Source: Mycolicibacterium mengxianglii (GTDB lineage Bacteria; Actinomycetota; Actinomycetes; Mycobacteriales; Mycobacteriaceae). From it: a DNA stretch of 64,000 nt. Positions 45,548 to 53,724 of this stretch are shown here, piece by piece. The DNA lies in contig NZ_CP065373.1 of NCBI RefSeq assembly GCF_015710575.1, forward strand, positions 4,588,001 through 4,652,000, written 5' to 3'. The position numbers and the translations under genes were made by a program. The notes under the pieces were generated by a model. That model saw only the letters and a program-made list of their open reading frames with translations. It was not told the origin of the DNA and did no database searches. Position 1 is the first letter of the stretch, and every line of letters starts with the position of its first letter.

Positions 45548-45919
45548 TCACCAGTCGCCGATGGGCGGGGAGAACTGGAACGAACCGTTCTGCTCGAGGT
45601 TGAACGGCGCCGCGGTGGTACCGGGAACTGCCTTCACGGAGTCGACCACCTCGCCCTGCGAGTGGACGATTCCGCTATCGGCGCTGCGGGTTGCCCCGAA
45701 ACCGCGGGCCTCACCCGGAGCAGTGACACGAAGTGCGTTCTCGTCGATGAGCAGCGCCTGGCGGCTGGTGACCGCCGGCGTGGGGGCGAGTTCCTCGACG
45801 TCCGCGCTGGCCGTTGCCCCGCCGAGGCTCATGAACGCTGCGGCTACGGCGAACGAACCGAGACCAAGAGCGGTGAGCTTCTTGGCACTGCGGATGAGGC
45901 CACTGGCGTTGTCGGCCAT
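45548..45919 (-). CDS. Small secreted protein of unknown function
   Basis: The 123-residue protein has a Sec-type signal peptide: basic start, hydrophobic core LTALGLGSFAVAAAFMSLGG and a cleavage motif ATASA-D near residue 39. The mature part (about 84 residues) has no cysteine and no recognised domain; it contains SRQALLIDENALRVTAPG and ends GSFQFSPPIGDW. I do not recognise it. It converges on mscL and is separated from the first mspA gene by a noncoding stretch. Location is inferred to be cell wall or medium. Confidence 0.7.
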   Translation of the reverse strand: MADNASGLIRSAKKLTALGLGSFAVAAAFMSLGGATASADVEELAPTPAVTSRQALLIDENALRVTAPGEARGFGATRSADSGIVHSQGEVVDSVKAVPGTTAAPFNLEQNGSFQFSPPIGDW

Positions 45920-46239
45920 CGGCGCTTCCCTTCCTTAGGCGGGGCCGGCAGGCCCCATCGTTGATGTCAAAAGACTTCACGAACAATACCAGTCAAACCG
46001 CCCGTGCGGGGGGCAAGACTGCAAATTCAAACTGCCACTTCAGGCCGTTTAATTCCCCCGCGCAACCCCCTTCTGACGCCCCAGGCGCGACCACCCAGAC
46101 TCCCTGCGTGACAACCCGATTCGTCGCCCCGGTGCCGAGGGCACGCACCGCCGTCAATTGCACCGAAGCAAACGACGGGCCGTTTCCGAAACGGCACTCT
46201 CAGCCCCGTCGAAAAAGGACGCTTTGATCAACAAAAAAA
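45920..46239. other. Noncoding stretch between secreted-protein and mspA genes
   Basis: No convincing gene is seen. It must hold the promoter of the minus-strand secreted-protein gene. It contains one small hairpin, GCCGTTT/AAACGGC with a three-base loop at 46179-46195, of unknown role. Confidence 0.5.
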
Positions 46240-46270
46240 CGACTCCCCGGCAAGGCTGGCCGGGGAGTCG
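46231..46270 (-). terminator. Intrinsic terminator of the first mspA gene
   Basis: On the minus strand a 12-bp stem, CGACTCCCCGGC/GCCGGGGAGTCG (46270-46240) with a seven-base loop, is followed by seven T residues: a textbook intrinsic terminator, 40 bp beyond the mspA stop. Confidence 0.92.
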
Positions 46271-46310
46271 CTTTGGTCGAAGATCCGGGTTGTCGGACCT
46301 CGGCTACCGC

Positions 46311-46946
46311 CTAGTTCATGTTCCAGGGCTCGCCGTAGGTGGTCACGCTGTCACCGGCCGAGGAGATCAGCCGAGCGTAGGGACGCAGCAGTACGCCACC
46401 CGCTGCACCGGTGACGGTGCCGTGAGCGTTGGAGACTGCGACCGCACCGTTGGCACCGGCGACGTCCACGGAGAAGGTGGCGACTTCCTGGATGCCGGGG
46501 CCGTTGCCGAGGTCAGCGGAGATCGAGACGCCGGGGAACAGCGGCGGGGTCACGATGGCGAAACCACCGACGGGGTCCAGCACGTCGAAGCCGGAGTCCA
46601 GTGCGATGTTCGGGGTGGTGTAGCTGAAGTTGATGCCGACGCCCAGCGACCACGGGAAGCCGACCTGGTAACCCAGTTCCAGCACGCCCTCGAAGTCGTC
46701 CGAACCCTCGCCGGTCACCGCGTACACAGCCTTGCCGGAGTGGAACCACTCACGAGTCAGGCGGTTGCGGTCGAGCGGGAAAACACCATTGAGGAACGTG
46801 TCCCACTGCTGGATCGTCAGGGTACGACCCTGACCGTCCACCAGGCTCAGCTCATTGTCCAAACCAGCATGCGAGGTGCCCGTGCTCGCGAACAACGCCG
46901 CGATGGAGGCGATCAACGCCACCAGCACCCGACCGATTACCTTCAT
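46311..46946 (-). CDS. mspA: MspA-family outer-membrane porin, copy 1
   Basis: MspA forms an octameric pore in the mycobacterial outer membrane for small hydrophilic nutrients. The 211-residue precursor has a signal peptide ending THA, and a mature protein starting GLDNELSLVD, the same length as M. smegmatis MspA. PWSLGVGINFSYTTPN and the ending TTYGEPWNMN are conserved. In the constriction, Asp90 is kept, Asp91 is Ser and Asp93 is Phe, with Asp at 94. ATG 46946 is chosen by signal peptide. It is nearly identical to copy 2 located 1,289 bp upstream in the direction of transcription. Confidence 0.95.
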   Translation of the reverse strand: MKVIGRVLVALIASIAALFASTGTSHAGLDNELSLVDGQGRTLTIQQWDTFLNGVFPLDRNRLTREWFHSGKAVYAVTGEGSDDFEGVLELGYQVGFPWSLGVGINFSYTTPNIALDSGFDVLDPVGGFAIVTPPLFPGVSISADLGNGPGIQEVATFSVDVAGANGAVAVSNAHGTVTGAAGGVLLRPYARLISSAGDSVTTYGEPWNMN

Positions 46947-47546
46947 GTTCTCCCTAGCTGTCTGGCGGCGCCCGACGTTGCAGAAGTGCGGGGCGTCCCG
47001 CGCGCTCGTGCTGTGCGTTTCACTTGTCGTTGTCGACACGAGAAACATAACGGCGCAACAGCCCGTCAGCAACGCCTCTCCAGCTCCGGGCAACATGCCC
47101 TCGATGCGTAGTTGAAGTTTGCTGTAGCGCAGGGATTTTGGGCTGTCGGCGCGCTGTCGCGATGTTCGGTTTCAATGCGGCCCCCGGAGGCAATACCGTC
47201 CGCCATCTGCGGCGTCGCGGGTATTCCCAATGGTCACAGAGGATTTCGGCAAGAGTGACTCACCAACCATTACCCATTGCCGCGTCGCCGGTGCCGCAGA
47301 GACGGTCGTCGGCACTCGAAAGTGGGCCTGTGCCCGGCAGTCTCGGCCGGTTTCCGAAGCCATGAATCTATTAACTGAAGTAGGACTGCTTGGCTAACTC
47401 GGCCGCCAAAGCGACGAACGTTGTGAGCGATGTCACACTCCCGACATCCCGTAGCGGGAATGAAACCAGGTAGGAGGTTCCTGTGAACTGCGCCGCCTGA
47501 GCACAAACCGGAACTGCCAAATTCTGCGGATGCACACAGACAACGA
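46947..47546. other. Noncoding stretch between the two mspA genes
   Basis: About 600 bp without a convincing gene. It probably contains the promoter and long leader of mspA copy 1 (long leaders are reported for M. smegmatis mspA). On the plus strand a strong ribosome-binding site TAGGAGG (47471-47477) precedes a minimal frame, GTG-AAC-TGC-GCC-GCC-stop (47483-47500), of unknown meaning. Confidence 0.45.
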
Positions 47547-47578
47547 AAGCGGCCCCCGGCGTCTGCCGGGGGCCGCTT
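47547..47578. terminator. Terminator of the second mspA gene
   Basis: AAGCGGCCCCCGGC (47547-47560) pairs with GCCGGGGGCCGCTT (47565-47578) around a GTCT loop, 21 bp beyond the mspA copy 2 stop. Confidence 0.85.
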
Positions 47579-47599
47579 CCTCAACGAGGCGGGGGAACG

Positions 47600-48235
47600 T
47601 CAGTTCATGTTCCAGGGTTCGCCGTAGGTGGTCACGCTGTCACCGGCCGAGGAGATCAACCGAGCGTAGGGACGCAGCAGTACGCCACCCGCTGCACCGG
47701 TGACGGTGCCGTGAGCGTTGGAGACTGCGACCGCACCGTTGGCACCGGCGACGTCCACGGAGAAGGTGGCGACTTCCTGGATGCCGGGGCCGTTGCCGAG
47801 GTCAGCGGAGATCGAGACGCCGGGGAACAGCGGCGGGGTCACGACGGCGAAACCACCGAGGGGGTTTAGCACGTCGAAGCCGGAGTCCAGGGCGATGTTC
47901 GGGGTGGTGTAGCTGAAGTTGATGCCGACGCCCAGCGACCACGGGAAGCCGACCTGGTAACCCAGTTCCAGCACGCCCTCGAAGTCGTCCGAACCCTCGC
48001 CGGTCACCGCGTACACAGCCTTGCCGGAGTGGAACCACTCACGAGTCAGGCGGTTGCGGTCGAGCGGGAAAACACCATTGAGGAACGTGTCCCACTGCTG
48101 GATCGTCAGGGTGCGACCCTGACCGTCCACCAGGCTCAGCTCATTGTCCAAACCAGCATGCGAGGTGCCCGTGCTCGCGAACAACGCCGCGATGGAGGCG
48201 ATCAACGCCACCAGCACCCGACCGATTACCTTCAT
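47600..48235 (-). CDS. mspA: MspA-family outer-membrane porin, copy 2
   Basis: A second 211-residue MspA precursor with the same signal peptide and mature start GLDNELSLVD. By eye the coding sequence differs from copy 1 at roughly nine of 636 bases; the protein changes are D97N, V99L and I104V, clustered just after the pore constriction. Similarity stops within about 15 bp of each end of the coding region, so this is either an old duplication homogenised by gene conversion or strongly constrained. Each copy has its own terminator and upstream region, so they can be regulated separately. Confidence 0.95.
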   Translation of the reverse strand: MKVIGRVLVALIASIAALFASTGTSHAGLDNELSLVDGQGRTLTIQQWDTFLNGVFPLDRNRLTREWFHSGKAVYAVTGEGSDDFEGVLELGYQVGFPWSLGVGINFSYTTPNIALDSGFDVLNPLGGFAVVTPPLFPGVSISADLGNGPGIQEVATFSVDVAGANGAVAVSNAHGTVTGAAGGVLLRPYARLISSAGDSVTTYGEPWNMN

Positions 48236-48901
48236 GTTCTCCCCAGCTGTTTCTAGGCGGTGATTCCAGGCGGTTTCACCGAGGTGGTGGTTTCGTGCTT
48301 GGCATACTTTCACCGCACACGAAGTAAGAGATTCAAATGAGAAGCCTCACATGCTGCTCTTACGTTTCGCTCATCGTTGATGACGGGAGAAACATAACGG
48401 GAGGGCATAGACCCGGCAACGCAGCGGGGCCGCTGCGTGTGGCTGGCACTTCACTACGTGGAATTTGCCAGAACGCTGAAAAACGTCGATGTGACCCACA
48501 GCTGGCACCCCCACGGTTGGCGCTGCAGATCACACGCACCTCCCCACGGTGGGTCGACACTACGGACCAGGACCGCTACCAGACGCCCCACAATTTGGCA
48601 GAAAGCGCTGGTCAGCCATGGTGAGGCGGGGTGTTATCACGCAACCAACGATCGCGCTCGTCGTCGTCGCGACCAGCATCGGGGTCGCGTTCGTCGGAGG
48701 ATTCCTGAGGGATCGCTTCGCCGAAGATCTTGTTAACTGCATCTCGGTCTTGCGGAGATAAGGAGCTCACAATTCCCTCCAGCTGTGATTAAGATCACAA
48801 TAGGCACGCTTGTTCGGTTCACCGTCTCGAAACATTGCGGCAAGATTAGAGAACGGTTGGAGTCGGCGACCCACAGAGTTTGGGAAGCCCATCAAAGCAA
48901 T
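48236..48901. other. Noncoding stretch upstream of mspA copy 2
   Basis: About 670 bp presumably holding the promoter and leader of mspA copy 2 on the minus strand. Base composition is less GC-rich in places. Apart from one doubtful small plus-strand frame (48618-48761), nothing recognisable was seen. Confidence 0.45.
48618..48761 (+). CDS. Doubtful small membrane peptide
   Basis: An ATG-started frame of 47 codons would encode one hydrophobic segment, PTIALVVVATSIGVAFVGGFL, followed by a charged tail. There is no ribosome-binding site and no known relative, so it may be chance. Confidence 0.18.
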   Translation: MVRRGVITQPTIALVVVATSIGVAFVGGFLRDRFAEDLVNCISVLRR

Positions 48902-48934
48902 CGGCGCCCCCACCTGACTCAGGAGGGGGCGCCG
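48902..48934. terminator. Terminator downstream of moaB2
   Basis: CGGCGCCCCC (48902-48911) and GGGGGCGCCG (48925-48934) form a 10-bp stem with a 13-base loop 17 bp past the moaB2 stop. No T run follows, so strength is uncertain. Confidence 0.6.
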
Positions 48935-48950
48935 CATGGGGAGATCCAGA

Positions 48951-49496
48951 TCAGATTTCGAGACTCGACAACTGCCCGATGATCTGGGCAGCCAGCGGAC
49001 TCAACGTGGCCATGCTGTCGCGCACCGCCGGACGCGAACCCGCCAGATTCACCACCAACGTGCTGCCGGAGATCCCGGCCAGACCTCGGGACACCCCAGC
49101 ATCGATGACCCCCGCCGACAGCCCCGACGACCGCAGCGCCTCCGAGATGCCCAGCAGCTCGCGATCCAAGATGTCCACAGTGGCCTCCGGGGTGACATCC
49201 CGAGGCGTCACGCCCGTGCCCCCGACCGAGACCACCAGGTCGACGCCCCCGATCACCGCGGTGTTGAGAGCGTTGCGGATCTCCACCTCATCGGAGGCGA
49301 CCACGACCACACCGTCGACCACGAATCCGGCCTCGTTGAGAAGCTCCGTGACCAAAGGACCCGTCCGGTCCTCTTCACCACCGTGCGCTATCCGGTCGTC
49401 CACAACAACGACGAGTGCCCTACCCACCAGCTCCACAGGCTGTTCCATGGAAGCAACCGTATATCCGGCCCCCGACATCGGTGTAGCCGTCCCCAT
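48951..49496 (-). CDS. moaB2: MoaB/MogA-family molybdenum cofactor protein
   Basis: MoaB/MogA proteins adenylylate molybdopterin before molybdate insertion. The 181-residue protein has ALVVVVDDRIAHGGEEDRTG, VSVGGTGVTPRDVTPEAT (the MPT-binding loop) and GSTLVVNLAGSRPAVRD. From ATG 49496 the length equals that I recall for M. tuberculosis MoaB2; GTG 49505 overlapping the pepD stop and ATG 49448 are alternatives. It is the last gene of the mprA-mprB-pepD-moaB2 run, an arrangement conserved in mycobacteria. Confidence 0.88.
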   Translation of the reverse strand: MGTATPMSGAGYTVASMEQPVELVGRALVVVVDDRIAHGGEEDRTGPLVTELLNEAGFVVDGVVVVASDEVEIRNALNTAVIGGVDLVVSVGGTGVTPRDVTPEATVDILDRELLGISEALRSSGLSAGVIDAGVSRGLAGISGSTLVVNLAGSRPAVRDSMATLSPLAAQIIGQLSSLEI

Positions 49497-49501
49497 CACT
49501 A

Positions 49502-50881
49502 TCACTGCTCCGCCTTGCCCAACGTCACCTGCACCGTCTTGGGATCGCCACCGGTGGCGTTCACATACGTCAACGTGACCTTGTCACCCGGGGCCTTCGA
49601 GCGCACCGCGGCCACCAACGCACCCGCGCCCGAGACCAGCCGGTCATCGACTTTGGTGACGACCACATCGCTGGGCAGCCCGGCATTCGCAGCGGCGCCG
49701 CCCTTGTTGATCTCGACGATCTTCGCACCGTTGATGGCGGTGTCATTGCTGACCTGCACCCCCAGGGACGCATGGGTCGCCGTTCCGGTGCTGATCAGCT
49801 CGTCGGCGATGCGCTTGGCCTGGTCCACCGGGATCGCGAACCCGAGTCCGATCGAGCCGGACTGGGGGGCGTCTCCGCCCATGGTGGCGATTGCCGAGTT
49901 CATGCCGACGAGCTCACCGTTCATGTTGACCAGCGCACCGCCTGAGTTGCCGGGGTTGATCGCCGCGTCGGTCTGAATGGCGTCGAGCACCGTGTTCTGG
50001 TTTTTGGCATCGCCGGCAGTCGAGACGGGCCGATTGAGCGCACTGACGATGCCGGTGGTCACTGTGCCCTCCAGTCCGAGCGGTGACCCGATGGCCACCA
50101 CGTCCTGACCCACCCGGAGGTTCGCGGACGATCCCAGCGTGATGGGCGTCAGCCCGGAAACCCCTTTGGCGCGGATCACCGCGACGTCACTGGCCGGATC
50201 GGAGCCCACGATGGTGAACGGGACGACGCGACCGTCGGAGAACGTCACGGTGGTCACCGGTGCGGAGGTCGGGCTCGGGTCCGGGCCCAACGGCAGCCCG
50301 GGCCCGGAGCCGGGCCCGGCGGCGGATGCGGCGCCCGCGGCGGACACCACGTGGGCGTTGGTCAGGATGAGCCCGTCTGACGACAGGATGATGCCCGACC
50401 CTTCTTCGTGTGCCCGGCCGAGATTCACCTCCAGCTTCACGACGCTGGGAACCACTTTCGCGGCCACCTGCTCAACCGAGCCCGCAGGCGCATTGGCGGC
50501 CGGCATCCCCGGCGCGGGCCCGGTGGCCGTGGTGAAGGTGTTCACCGGGCGGGCGTCTGGACGCACCAGCAGAGCAACGCCACCACCAATCCCGGCTGAT
50601 AGCACGGCAATTGCCAGCGCTCCGGCGAAAAGTCCAGCCCCTGAACGCTTCTGAGGCTGCTGCACCGGCACCGGCACCGGTACCGTGGGCCCGGGCTGGC
50701 CGGCGCGGTGTGGGTGGTACCCGGAGGGAGCCGCCGTGGCGTAGCGCCAGTCGTAGGCCTGCTGATGGGGAGCCTGCGGTTGGCCCTGGGGATACTGGCC
50801 GGGATACCCCGGGCCGGCAGCCTGATGAGGTTGCTGTCCCGAATGCTGCGGATGCGGCGAATACCTCGGGTGGTTGGTCAT
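49502..50881 (-). CDS. pepD: HtrA-like serine protease PepD
   Basis: PepD is a membrane-anchored, extracytoplasmic quality-control protease and part of the MprAB stress regulon. The 459-residue protein has a Pro/Gln-rich cytosolic N-terminus (about 1-85), one membrane helix (AGLFAGALAIAVLSAGIGGGVALLV), a trypsin-like domain with His in ILTNAHVVSA, Asp in PASDVAVIRA and Ser in NPGNSGGALV, and a C-terminal PDZ domain (about 365-455). mprB lies 52 bp upstream and moaB2 downstream. Confidence 0.95.
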   Translation of the reverse strand: MTNHPRYSPHPQHSGQQPHQAAGPGYPGQYPQGQPQAPHQQAYDWRYATAAPSGYHPHRAGQPGPTVPVPVPVQQPQKRSGAGLFAGALAIAVLSAGIGGGVALLVRPDARPVNTFTTATGPAPGMPAANAPAGSVEQVAAKVVPSVVKLEVNLGRAHEEGSGIILSSDGLILTNAHVVSAAGAASAAGPGSGPGLPLGPDPSPTSAPVTTVTFSDGRVVPFTIVGSDPASDVAVIRAKGVSGLTPITLGSSANLRVGQDVVAIGSPLGLEGTVTTGIVSALNRPVSTAGDAKNQNTVLDAIQTDAAINPGNSGGALVNMNGELVGMNSAIATMGGDAPQSGSIGLGFAIPVDQAKRIADELISTGTATHASLGVQVSNDTAINGAKIVEINKGGAAANAGLPSDVVVTKVDDRLVSGAGALVAAVRSKAPGDKVTLTYVNATGGDPKTVQVTLGKAEQ

Positions 50882-50933
50882 AACGCTCTGGTCACCGGTC
50901 CTTCGACAGTCGGGGAACGTGGCTGCTTGCCAA

Positions 50934-52466
50934 CTACCTTGCCTTCGTCGACTGAGAATCGACTGAGATAGCGCCCTGTTGTAATCGTGTCGTCACATTA
51001 TCCGCCGCCTCACCGCCATCGCCACCGTCGGCCTCCGGCCCCGGGTAGGAAGCAGGCTCCACCGGCCTGCCGGGTAGCAGCACGAAGATCGATGTTCCCG
51101 GAGGCTGCCCACCGGGCACCGTCTCTTCGACGCGAAGCGCACCACCGTGTTTGAGCACCACTTGCTTGACGATGGCCAGCCCCAGCCCGGAGCCCGGCAT
51201 CGCTCGCGCCGCCGTGGCGCGGTAGAACCGCTCGAACACCAGGCCGCGCTCCTGCAACGGAATACCGGGACCGCGGTCGGAGACAATGAGTTCGGCATGG
51301 CCCGGGTCCACTTGCTTGAGCTGAAGACCGACCCGGCCACCCGAGGGACTCCACTTGGCGGCGTTGTCGAGCAGATTGAGCACCGCGCGCGACAACCCCG
51401 CGGCGTCGCCGTAAACCTGCCAGGGTGTGACCTGGATGTCGAACTCGATGTCGTTGCGCCGCCGCCGGACCCGTTCCAGGCTGCGGTCGACGACCTCGGT
51501 CATGTCGACGGGTTCGTAGATGACGCCGCCGGCCTCGTCCCGGGTCAGGTCGACGAGATCACCCACCAGCGTGGACAATTCCTCGATCTGCCCGATCACG
51601 TCAGCGCGCAGCTCATCCATCTCGGCTTCTGGGATGTTCTTGGCTCCCGGCTGGGTGGAGGCCATCAGCAACTCGACATTGGTCCGCAATGATGTCAACG
51701 GGGTGCGCAGTTCGTGACCGGCATCGGTGACCAACCGGGCCTGGCGCTCCCGCGATTCGGTGAGCGCGCGCAACATCATGTTGAACGCCTCGGTCAGCCG
51801 GGCCAGCTCGTCGCTACCGAACACCGGGATCGGCCGCAGGTCGTCGGTGCGCGCAACGCGTTCGGCTGCTTCGGTCAGCTTGGCAACCGGCCGCAGACCG
51901 GTCCTGATGACCGCGGCACCGGCCACCGCAGCCACTGCGACACCGACACCGCCGACGATCAGCAGCACCCATCGCAACTTGCTCATCACGGCGTCGGTAG
52001 GCGCCAGGCTTTTGGAGATCAACAAGGTACTGCCGTTGGGCAGGTGCACCGCCAACACCCGCTGATCAGCCGCGGTGCGTCGGGACATGAACAGTTCCCC
52101 GCTGATGACGGCCTTTTCAGTGGCGCCGATCGGCAGCGTCTGGCCTTCCTGATTCGCGGTGTAGATGGACCTGCCGGGATTGATCAACATGGCGTTGACC
52201 TCGGAGTAAGCCGTGCCCTCGATGGCCTTGGCAGGATCAGAGGCCAATGAACCGCTGGCGATCAGCAGTTGGGCGCGGTTCTGCAGCTGACTGTCGATGT
52301 CGGCATAGAGCGCTCGCGACACCACGGCGTAAACGGCGAAGGACACCAGAACCACGACCATCGCGACCATGGACATGGCGAGCAGCATCACGCGCCACCT
52401 CAGCGACAGCGAGGTGGCGGCTCGGGATTCGCGCCTGGAAGCCCGGAACGGGCCCACCGTGGCCAT
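50934..52466 (-). CDS. mprB: Sensor histidine kinase MprB
   Basis: MprB senses cell-envelope stress and phosphorylates MprA. The 510-residue protein has a membrane helix near 28-50, an extracytoplasmic sensor domain (about 52-165), a second helix (WVLLIVGGVGVAVAAVAGAAV), a HAMP domain, the H-box DAGHELRTPLTSLRTNVELL with the phosphorylated His near 249, and a catalytic ATPase domain with NLLDNAAKWSPSG, DRGPGIPLQ and GSGLGLAIVKQV. It starts 15 bp after the mprA stop and is probably co-transcribed. Confidence 0.95.
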   Translation of the reverse strand: MATVGPFRASRRESRAATSLSLRWRVMLLAMSMVAMVVVLVSFAVYAVVSRALYADIDSQLQNRAQLLIASGSLASDPAKAIEGTAYSEVNAMLINPGRSIYTANQEGQTLPIGATEKAVISGELFMSRRTAADQRVLAVHLPNGSTLLISKSLAPTDAVMSKLRWVLLIVGGVGVAVAAVAGAAVIRTGLRPVAKLTEAAERVARTDDLRPIPVFGSDELARLTEAFNMMLRALTESRERQARLVTDAGHELRTPLTSLRTNVELLMASTQPGAKNIPEAEMDELRADVIGQIEELSTLVGDLVDLTRDEAGGVIYEPVDMTEVVDRSLERVRRRRNDIEFDIQVTPWQVYGDAAGLSRAVLNLLDNAAKWSPSGGRVGLQLKQVDPGHAELIVSDRGPGIPLQERGLVFERFYRATAARAMPGSGLGLAIVKQVVLKHGGALRVEETVPGGQPPGTSIFVLLPGRPVEPASYPGPEADGGDGGEAADNVTTRLQQGAISVDSQSTKAR

Positions 52467-52481
52467 CTACCTACCCAGCTT

Positions 52482-53174
52482 TCACGGGGGCGTCTCGCGC
52501 AGCACGTAACCCACCCCACGAACGGTGTGGATCAGCCGCGGCTCGCCCTCCGCTTCGGTCTTACGGCGCAGATATCCGACATAGACCTCGAGCGCATTGC
52601 CCGAGGTGGGGAAATCGAAGCCCCACACCTCCTCGAGAATCCGGCTCCGGGTCAGTACGCGGCGCGGATTGGCGATGAGCATTTCCAGCAGGGCGAACTC
52701 GGTGCGGGTGAGGCTGATCTGGCGCTGCCCCCGGGTGACCTCCCGGGTGACCGGATCGAGCGTGAGGTCTCCGAAGGTCAGTGCGACGGCTTCGGCCTTG
52801 TCCTCGGGACCGGTACGGCGCAGCAATGCGCGCATTCGAGCCAGCAGTTCTTCGAGAGCGAACGGTTTCGGCAGGTAGTCATCGGCACCGGCGTCGAGGC
52901 CGGCAACCCGTTCGGACACCGAGTCACGGGCCGTCAACACCAGAATCGGCAGGTCGTCGCCGGTGCTGCGGAGTTGCCGACACACCTCGAGCCCGTCGAG
53001 CCGGGGCATCATCACGTCGAGCACGACAGCGTCCGGCCGCTCGCTGGAGATGGCGTTGAGAGCCTCGACACCGTCCTCGGCCAACGACACCGAGTAGCCG
53101 TTGAAGGACAGGGATCGGCGCAACGACTCTCGCACCGCACGGTCGTCGTCAACGACAAGTATGCGCACGGCCAC
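52482..53174 (-). CDS. mprA: Response regulator MprA
   Basis: MprA is an OmpR-type regulator that controls sigE, sigB, pepD and its own operon. The 230-residue protein has a receiver domain with the acidic pocket VDDDRAV, the phosphoacceptor in [11 protein letters not shown] (near Asp51) and LTARDS, followed by a winged-helix DNA-binding domain (about 130-228) containing [27 protein letters not shown] start follows a GATAACAC -10-like sequence. A direct repeat resembling the MprA box lies just upstream. Confidence 0.95.
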   Translation of the reverse strand: MAVRILVVDDDRAVRESLRRSLSFNGYSVSLAEDGVEALNAISSERPDAVVLDVMMPRLDGLEVCRQLRSTGDDLPILVLTARDSVSERVAGLDAGADDYLPKPFALEELLARMRALLRRTGPEDKAEAVALTFGDLTLDPVTREVTRGQRQISLTRTEFALLEMLIANPRRVLTRSRILEEVWGFDFPTSGNALEVYVGYLRRKTEAEGEPRLIHTVRGVGYVLRETPP

Positions 53175-53191
53175 CAGTGTTATCCCAATGT

Positions 53192-53209
53192 CTGAGAGCG
53201 GCCTGAGAG
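53192..53209. promoter_or_regulatory. Candidate MprA box upstream of mprA
   Basis: On the minus strand CTCTCAG occurs twice with an 11-bp period (CTGAGAG at 53192-53198 and 53203-53209 on the plus strand), 18-35 bp upstream of mprA. MprA is known to bind paired, loosely conserved direct repeats and to autoregulate. Confidence 0.55.
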
Positions 53210-53256
53210 GCGCGCGGAAGGAATTCCGGCAACCTCATCGCGGCGACCGCCGAGCC

Positions 53257-53430
53257 TCAGCGCTTGTCGAGGTCGATCAGGCCGAGGCGGGCGGCCTTGA
53301 GCAGCCGGCGCGGCACCTTGCGCTGCTGACCGGCGACGGTCACATTGACCAGTCCGGTGGCCTCGGTCTTCCACTGCGCGCGCCGGCTACGGGTGTTCGC
53401 GCGCGACATCCTGCGCTTGGGCACAGCCAT
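53257..53430 (-). CDS. rpmF: 50S ribosomal protein L32
   Basis: L32 is a small basic protein of the large subunit. The 57-residue protein starts [20 protein letters not shown] and ends [10 protein letters not shown]. It has none of the zinc-binding cysteines of the C+ form of L32 and is thus the zinc-independent form. A ribosome-binding site AAGGAGA precedes ATG 53430; the longer open frame is not coding. In M. tuberculosis the gene also lies near mprA (Rv0979A). Confidence 0.95.
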   Translation of the reverse strand: MAVPKRRMSRANTRSRRAQWKTEATGLVNVTVAGQQRKVPRRLLKAARLGLIDLDKR

Positions 53431-53665
53431 GACGAGCATCTCCTTGCTTGGTGGTCCGCCGCACGAAAAAAGCACCTGCCGGCGGCAACGATTGCTACTC
53501 AGGATAGCGGGTGAGCAGCGTCGGCTCCAAAACGAGCTTGACCAGGGCACTCAGCGCCTCAGCGACGCCGCCGGTCGCAGAGCCCCCACCTCGCGCGTTC
53601 GGGGCGGTTGTCCTCGAACAGCACGAGTCCAGGGTTGCGGTCGGGCACCCGGCGACAATTCACCC

Positions 53666-53696
53666 TTGACGCGAGACCGCTGACCCTCGGTAACCT
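53666..53696 (+). promoter_or_regulatory. Candidate promoter of the atuA-acc operon
   Basis: TTGACG (53666-53671) and TAACCT (53691-53696) are separated by 19 bases, slightly long for a vegetative promoter. The predicted start falls near 53703, about 20 bases before ATG 53725. Confidence 0.45.
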
Positions 53697-53707
53697 ACCG
53701 GTTGGTT
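53692..53707. promoter_or_regulatory. Palindromic operator overlapping the operon promoter
   Basis: AACCTACCGGTTGGTT is palindromic except for one pair (T/T), a pattern typical of TetR-family operators in actinobacterial acyl-CoA pathways. It covers the -10 and likely start site, so a bound protein would repress the operon. No TetR gene is in the window. Confidence 0.6.
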
Positions 53708-53724
53708 GAGTGACGGGGGTGCAC

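Noticed and set aside
46311..48235. Insertion sequence or composite transposon from the duplicated segments
   Set aside because: The duplicated segments are mspA coding regions without transposase or terminal inverted repeats.
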